Positions 59,617 to 64,000 of a DNA stretch of 64,000 nt are shown here, piece by piece. This stretch comes from Phycisphaerales bacterium (GTDB lineage: Bacteria; Planctomycetota; Phycisphaerae; Phycisphaerales; SM1A02). The notes beneath the pieces were generated by a model that was given only the letters and a program-made list of their open reading frames with translations, did no database searches and was not told the DNA's origin. How positions within the stretch are numbered: position 1 is the first letter of the stretch; each line of letters opens with the position of its first letter. The stretch lies in NCBI GenBank assembly GCA_022446965.1, contig JAKVBV010000009.1:1-64000 (forward strand), written 5' to 3'. The translations under genes were made by a program, and so were the position numbers.

Positions 59617-60612
59617 TCAGCCTTCTTCCGCCCGAAGGCGATCCACCACCGCCCGAAGTCGCTTCGTGATGCGCATCTTCGCGTGACGGATGGCCGCTTC
59701 ACTCATGCCGGTCTCTTCGGCCACGGCCGCAGCTTGCGTACCACGCAGGCCGTACAGCTCGAATGCCCGCCACGTCTTGTCCTCAACTTCTTCCCGCACT
59801 TCAATCATCGCTCGGGTGAGCAGTTGCTCGGTCCACTGGCGATCCCACTGCTCATCAAGCCCGTCGGGCATGAACGGCTCGCAGTGATCCTCGATGCCCA
59901 CCGCCGGCCGCTTGCGACGATGCCGTCCACGGATTGCATTCAGCGTCACACGCTTGAGGTATCCACGAAAGCGACCCTTCTCCGGGTCGTACTCGAAGGC
60001 ATCGGAGACTCGGAAGAAACCAAGAAGCACATCCTGCAGCACATCGTCGGCTTCTTGTGCCGGCAGACCTGCGTTGCGGGCAAAGCCTGCGATCACCCGT
60101 GAGTACTTCTGCGCAAACTCCTGCCAACCCAGCTCACGTTCCACCGAACCGTCGGCCTTGAGTCGAATGAAGATGCTCGCCCGTGTCGCGTACAGCGAAT
60201 CCGATCGGCTCTTGGGGCCGTCCGATTGAGCAGGCGAAATGGTGGCTTCCATGTCTCCGGGCTGGGGCGTGATCAGAGCAACTTCCACGGGTGCATCACC
60301 GGTCACTCGGGCCAGCAGCTTCCACGGGCCGATGCCGACAAGATCGCGATCCGTCAATCGCACCTGCTCACCTTCGCTCACGCGAACAAGATTGACAGTC
60401 GTGCCGCCGCTGGACCCAAGATCTTGAATGTGAAGTGCACCGTGTTCATCCACGATCATGGCTGCGTGCTTGCGAGACACGGAAGGGTCGGTCAAGACCA
60501 GTGCGCACTCGCTGCTGCGGCCGATTTCAGCCGCCAACTCACCCACACCAAACGTCCCCCGCTTGAATTCCTTGGGGCCTGAGACTGCAACCAATTCCAC
60601 CTCAACACTCAT
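59617..60612 (-). CDS. FHA domain fused to an ECF-like sigma factor
   Basis: The 331-aa protein has an N-terminal FHA domain (about 25-100: IGRSSECALVLTD, SVSRKHAAMI and LGSSGGTTVN), which binds phosphothreonine. A linker of about 60 residues is followed by sigma region 2 (about 165-235, DDVLQDVLLGFFR and KGRFRGYLKRVTLNAIRG) and sigma region 4 (about 270-328, AVAEETGMSEAAIRHAKMRI). This suggests control of transcription by a Ser/Thr kinase, though no kinase gene is in the window. ATG at 60612 lies inside the 3' end of the symporter gene (11-bp overlap), so the two may be cotranscribed. Confidence 0.9.
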   Translation of the reverse strand: MSVEVELVAVSGPKEFKRGTFGVGELAAEIGRSSECALVLTDPSVSRKHAAMIVDEHGALHIQDLGSSGGTTVNLVRVSEGEQVRLTDRDLVGIGPWKLLARVTGDAPVEVALITPQPGDMEATISPAQSDGPKSRSDSLYATRASIFIRLKADGSVERELGWQEFAQKYSRVIAGFARNAGLPAQEADDVLQDVLLGFFRVSDAFEYDPEKGRFRGYLKRVTLNAIRGRHRRKRPAVGIEDHCEPFMPDGLDEQWDRQWTEQLLTRAMIEVREEVEDKTWRAFELYGLRGTQAAAVAEETGMSEAAIRHAKMRITKRLRAVVDRLRAEEG

Positions 60613-62107
60613 CGTGTGCCTGCTCCTTGCCGGTGTGTTCATAACGGTGTGTAAGCACACTGACCACGATATTCGCCACGCCCGCTGCAATGAAGGCCAG
60701 CGGGAGGTTGTAGATCTCGATTTCGCCCTCGTATCCCAGTTTCCACCCGATCGCCACGGCAAACCCGGTACACAACCCTGCCACACACCCCCATCCGGTG
60801 GCCCGTTTCCAGAACACGGCCAGGAGCACCTGCGGACCAAATCCTGCGCCGAGAATCGCCCACCCGTACGTGAGCACATACGTGTACACCTCCACATGCT
60901 CGTCAATCACGAGCCCCACGGCGACGATGGCCACCCCGACTACGCTCAACCGATGGACGCGGGTCGACTTTGCCGCTTGCGACTTGCCCAGCACGCGAGC
61001 GAGCAGGTCAGATGCGATTGCGGAGGCGCCCACCACCAGTTGGCTGTCGGCCGTCGATGCAATGGCCGCCAGAATGGCTGCGAGCGCCAAGCCGCCCAAC
61101 ACTGGAGGCAACAATGCCTGAGCCGATTCGATCAGTGCATATTCACCATCGGGCCCACCGCCAGCACCGGCGGTGAGCATGGGCACGGCCCACTCGGCGC
61201 CGGACTCTGCGAACCCACGCACCAACAAGCCGACCACGATGGCACCTGTGATGACGAGCAGGCCCCACACCATGGCAATGGCGCCACCGATGAGCGCATC
61301 ACGCCGCTTTTGCATCGCCATGTACCGCACCAGCACGTGCGGTTGACCGGCGTACCCGAAGCTCACCCCGAGCGCGCCTGATCCGAGCAAGAAGCCGATG
61401 AAGGCGCTGCCTGTGAGCCCGGGCCAGAAGCTGAGCAGGTGGCCGCCGTCCGTGCCCGCAGCGAGGGAAGCCTGCAGCCCCTCGATGCCCGGGCCGGAGA
61501 ACAACACCCATGCGGGGAAGAACACCAAGACGACCACCATCAACAAACCCTGCAGCAGATCAGTCCAGCACGCGGCACGAAAGCCGCCAAGGGCCACGTA
61601 GCACAGCACCAATCCCGCACCGATCGCCACCCCCCAGACGTAGTCAAGGCCGTCGAACGCAGCGTGGAAGGCCTTGCCAGCCGCGGCGAATTGAGCGGCC
61701 ACGTACAGCGTCATCGCCGTGAGCACAATGGCCACGCCGGCAAGACGAATCCAGGTCGCACCGGTGTTGAAGCGACGAGCCAGATAATCCGGCACGGTGA
61801 CCGCGCCCAGTCGTGCGGCGTCGTCTCGAAGTGGACCGGCCAGCACGAACCAGTTGAAACCGAAACCCACCACCACGGCCGGCAGCATCCAGAGTGCACT
61901 CACGCCTGATGCGAACGCCCACCCGACCAAGCCCAAGGTGACCCAGCCACTTTCCGAAGACGCTGACGCTGACAGCGCTGCCACCCAAGGGCCGAGCTTG
62001 CGTCCGGCAAGGAAGTACTCCGCTTCGCTGTCACCGGCCCGTTTGCTTGTGGCGATACCCACCCACACCACGATGAGGGTGTAGACCGCAAATGACAGAA
62101 TGAACAT
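60602..62107 (-). CDS. Sodium:solute symporter, PutP-like (SSS family)
   Basis: The 501-aa transporter has about 13 membrane helices. SSS features include FLAGRKLGPWVAALSASASSESGW by parts at about 33-56 (sodium-site region), ALGVSFGYAGQPHVLVRYMA and ILAAIASTADSQL in the helix 8 region. The sequence order is that of proline symporters, so proline is the likely but unproven substrate. It overlaps the FHA-sigma gene by 11 bp and is divergent from the dCMP deaminase gene with 78 bp between starts. Confidence 0.88.
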   Translation of the reverse strand: MFILSFAVYTLIVVWVGIATSKRAGDSEAEYFLAGRKLGPWVAALSASASSESGWVTLGLVGWAFASGVSALWMLPAVVVGFGFNWFVLAGPLRDDAARLGAVTVPDYLARRFNTGATWIRLAGVAIVLTAMTLYVAAQFAAAGKAFHAAFDGLDYVWGVAIGAGLVLCYVALGGFRAACWTDLLQGLLMVVVLVFFPAWVLFSGPGIEGLQASLAAGTDGGHLLSFWPGLTGSAFIGFLLGSGALGVSFGYAGQPHVLVRYMAMQKRRDALIGGAIAMVWGLLVITGAIVVGLLVRGFAESGAEWAVPMLTAGAGGGPDGEYALIESAQALLPPVLGGLALAAILAAIASTADSQLVVGASAIASDLLARVLGKSQAAKSTRVHRLSVVGVAIVAVGLVIDEHVEVYTYVLTYGWAILGAGFGPQVLLAVFWKRATGWGCVAGLCTGFAVAIGWKLGYEGEIEIYNLPLAFIAAGVANIVVSVLTHRYEHTGKEQAHDEC

Positions 62108-62185
62108 GAAACTGGCTCCCTTGGGCGTTGGGCTCGGTGGGTCGCCATACTATTGCCCGATCCCCATGCACGAGACATCCCTCCA

Positions 62186-62635
62186 ATGAGTGACACCAAC
62201 TGGGACCACAGGTTTCTTGCCCTGGCCGACCACATCGCCACGTGGTCGAAGGATCCGTCTCGTGGCGTGGGCGCAGTGATCGTTGATGGCGCTCGCCGCG
62301 TGTGCGCCACCGGTTTCAACGGGCTGCCCGAGGGTGTGGAAGATCGCCCCGAGCGACTCGAGCGGCCGGTAAAGTACGACCTGATCTGCCACGCCGAGAT
62401 GAATGCCATCACGCAGTGTGCCCGTCATGGTGTGTCGACGGTGGGCAGCACCATCTACACCTCGTTCTTCCCATGCAACACCTGCACGCTGGCAGTGATT
62501 CAGGCCGGCATCCAACGCGTCGTGGCGTGGACGCCCGGCGAAGGCGACGCACATTGGGCCGATTCCATCGCCAAGAGCGTGGAGCTGCTTACAGAAGCTG
62601 GTGTGGAGTGGGTGCAGGTCGACCGAGCTGACTGA
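62186..62635 (+). CDS. dCMP/cytidine deaminase family zinc enzyme
   Basis: The 149-aa protein has the deaminase zinc motif: His69 and Glu71 in CHAEMNAI and Cys97 and Cys100 in PCNTC. It resembles dCMP deaminases of the ComEB type, which convert dCMP to dUMP, a precursor of dTMP. ATG at 62186 matches the family start; the frame is open further upstream. Its TGA abuts the convergent panD stop with no spacer. Confidence 0.9.
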   Translation: MSDTNWDHRFLALADHIATWSKDPSRGVGAVIVDGARRVCATGFNGLPEGVEDRPERLERPVKYDLICHAEMNAITQCARHGVSTVGSTIYTSFFPCNTCTLAVIQAGIQRVVAWTPGEGDAHWADSIAKSVELLTEAGVEWVQVDRAD

Positions 62636-63031
62636 TCAGCCGTCGACCGTGGCAAGACTCGGACCGGGGTCGTAGTTCAGTGACTGGGCGATCGTGTTGT
62701 CTTCGTTCATCACCAGCACCTGCGGGTGATGTTCGGCGTACTCGGCGTCGGTCATGTCGGCGAAGTGCAGAATGATGACCCGATCACCGGGTTCCGCCAG
62801 CAAGGCCGCGGCACCATTGATCCCGACCACGCCGCTTCCCGGTTCGCCGCGAAACACGTAGGTTTCGAATCGGGCGCCATTGCGGCAATTGGCGATCAGC
62901 ACCTTGTCGTTGACGCGAAGGCCCGACGCCTCGAGCAGGTCCGCATCGATCGTGATCGAGCCGACATACTCAGGATCGGCCTGCGTGACGGCGGCCTGGT
63001 GAATCTTGCAATAGAGCACTGGGCGAAGCAT
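62636..63031 (-). CDS. panD: Aspartate 1-decarboxylase
   Basis: The 131-aa proenzyme self-cleaves between Gly24 and Ser25 (YVGS) to form the pyruvoyl group. It then makes beta-alanine from aspartate for pantothenate and CoA. Lys9 in YCKIHQ and the VNDKVLIANCRNGARFETYV block are typical. Choosing ATG at 63031 puts the cleavage site at the canonical position 24/25, which supports it over the upstream codon at 63040. No panB or panC is in the window. Confidence 0.96.
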   Translation of the reverse strand: MLRPVLYCKIHQAAVTQADPEYVGSITIDADLLEASGLRVNDKVLIANCRNGARFETYVFRGEPGSGVVGINGAAALLAEPGDRVIILHFADMTDAEYAEHHPQVLVMNEDNTIAQSLNYDPGPSLATVDG

Positions 63032-63089
63032 GAGCACCACATTCTACCCACCCCCGCCACGAAGCGAAACACCCGGATAGGCTGCTTGA

Positions 63090-64000
63090 ATGCTGCGTGA
63101 GATGCAATTCGACGGGCTGGTGGGCCCCACCCACAACTATGCCGGACTGTCCACGGGCAACGTCGCTTCCACACACCATGGCGGCCAAGTAGCTCACCCT
63201 CGCATTGCCGCAATGCAGGGGCTGGCCAAGATGCGATTTGTCCACGAATTGGGCGTGGATCAGGCCTTTCTCCCGCCGCTGGACCGTCCCATTCTTACGG
63301 CATTGCGTGACACAGGCCTCACCGGCACCGATGACGACATCATCACTGCTGCGGCCAACACCGCGCCGCTCATGTTGGCTCAAGCCAGCAGCGCCTCGAG
63401 CATGTGGACAGCCAATGCCGCCACCATCGCACCGTCATGCGACTCGAACGATGGCGCGGTGCATGTGACACCTGCCAATCTGCTGTCCAAGGCGCATCGT
63501 GCATTGGAACCAATGCAGACATCGGCGCTGCTCAAGACAGCCCTGCCGTGTGCCACGCATCATCGTCCCCTTGCGGGCATGGCCCTCCGTGATGAGGGCG
63601 CCGCCAACCACACCCGCCTCCACACCGACCAGGGCGTGGTGCATCTGTTTGCATACGGCACGGATGAAGACGATTCCACGGCACCTGCCCCGCAGAAGTT
63701 CCCTGCTCGGCAGACCCGCGCCGCGTCGGCCACGATCGCACGGCATCACCAGCTCGCCGACGACCGAGTGTTGTTGGTACAGCAGCACCCCGACGTGATC
63801 GATGCGGGCGTGTTTCACAATGACGTCATCAGCGTGGGCACGGGGCGAGTGCTGCTGACCCATGAACGCGCCTTCCTCGACACCGATGCGGTGATCACCA
63901 TGTTGGCCGATCGACTCGGCCCCACGTTCGAGCCACTCGTGGTGACCGACGCCATGCTGTCGGTTGACGACGCCGTGCAGACCTATCTCTTCAACAGTCA
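63090..64000 (+). CDS. astB: N-succinylarginine dihydrolase, 3' truncated by the window edge
   Basis: The first 303 codons are present. The sequence matches AstB: DGLVGPTHNYAGLSTGN at the N-terminus, then SSASSMWTANAATIAPS, VTPANLLSKAHRALE, LRDEGAANHTRLH, PARQTRAAS and QQHPDVIDAGVFHND. AstB hydrolyses N2-succinylarginine to succinylornithine, CO2 and ammonia in arginine catabolism. The usual length is about 440 aa, so about a third is missing. It is divergent from panD with 58 bp between starts. The other ast genes would be sought to the right. Confidence 0.95.
   Translation, partial: MLREMQFDGLVGPTHNYAGLSTGNVASTHHGGQVAHPRIAAMQGLAKMRFVHELGVDQAFLPPLDRPILTALRDTGLTGTDDDIITAAANTAPLMLAQASSASSMWTANAATIAPSCDSNDGAVHVTPANLLSKAHRALEPMQTSALLKTALPCATHHRPLAGMALRDEGAANHTRLHTDQGVVHLFAYGTDEDDSTAPAPQKFPARQTRAASATIARHHQLADDRVLLVQQHPDVIDAGVFHNDVISVGTGRVLLTHERAFLDTDAVITMLADRLGPTFEPLVVTDAMLSVDDAVQTYLFNS

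Overview
This is a gene-dense stretch (well over 90% coding, GC-rich, with many stop/start overlaps) of a bacterial chromosome. It looks like a planctomycete, probably Phycisphaerae-like. The reasons are PQQ-type beta-propellers joined to LamG domains, Tat-exported Gfo/Idh/MocA oxidoreductases, dockerin-like C-terminal tails on secreted proteins, an FHA-sigma factor fusion, an exosortase locus, and a DUF1015-serA-serC serine cluster. The taxonomic call is inference from gene content; no rRNA gene is present. No tRNA, CRISPR array, insertion sequence or prophage was seen.

Layout. 1-177: start of a type IV pilin/GspG-like gene running off the left edge. 392-4018: serine biosynthesis (DUF1015, serA, serC). 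3990-16517 (minus strand): exopolysaccharide/exosortase operon, in transcription order a Wza-like export lipoprotein, an exosortase fused to EpsI, a 1703-aa TPR protein, a Wzc-like chain-length/tyrosine-kinase protein with an altered P-loop, a WecA-like glycosyl-1-phosphate transferase and a low-molecular-weight tyrosine phosphatase. 16873-20246: lipA, a group 2 sigma-70 factor and apbE. 20209-24664: an exported module of an FGE-like protein, two Gfo/Idh/MocA paralogues and a hydroxypyruvate isomerase-like protein, closed by a strong bidirectional terminator against an MFS nucleoside-type transporter. 26194-27225: threonine aldolase.

27222-38366 (minus strand) holds the most striking system: ten genes, every junction overlapping (ATGA or TGATG, or a few bases more). 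In transcription order they are an unknown membrane-anchored protein, a MacB/FtsX-like permease, a LolD-like ATPase, a PQQ-type propeller, a LamG/degenerate-methyltransferase/PQQ protein, a tandem two-domain ModA-like binding protein, a ModB-like permease, a ModC-like ATPase, a MoaD/ThiS-like sulfur carrier and a ThiF/MoeB-like enzyme without the usual zinc cysteines. The arrangement suggests one cell-envelope process, but its function cannot be read from sequence.

38401-50577: secreted FG-GAP/thrombospondin-3/dockerin protein, arfB, an SGNH hydrolase with a VTT membrane protein, a reprolysin-like metalloprotease with PA14 and dockerin tails, and a divergon of an EF-hand protein against an ECF sigma factor/anti-sigma/CpxP-like EF-hand operon. 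50586-57072 (minus): xylose isomerase, a PLP desulfhydrase/deaminase, an NRAMP-like transporter and a YdiJ-type FAD/Fe-S dehydrogenase. 57318-64000: an endonuclease/exonuclease/phosphatase protein, TauE/SafE permease, FHA-ECF sigma fusion, PutP-type symporter, dCMP deaminase, panD and a 3'-truncated astB.
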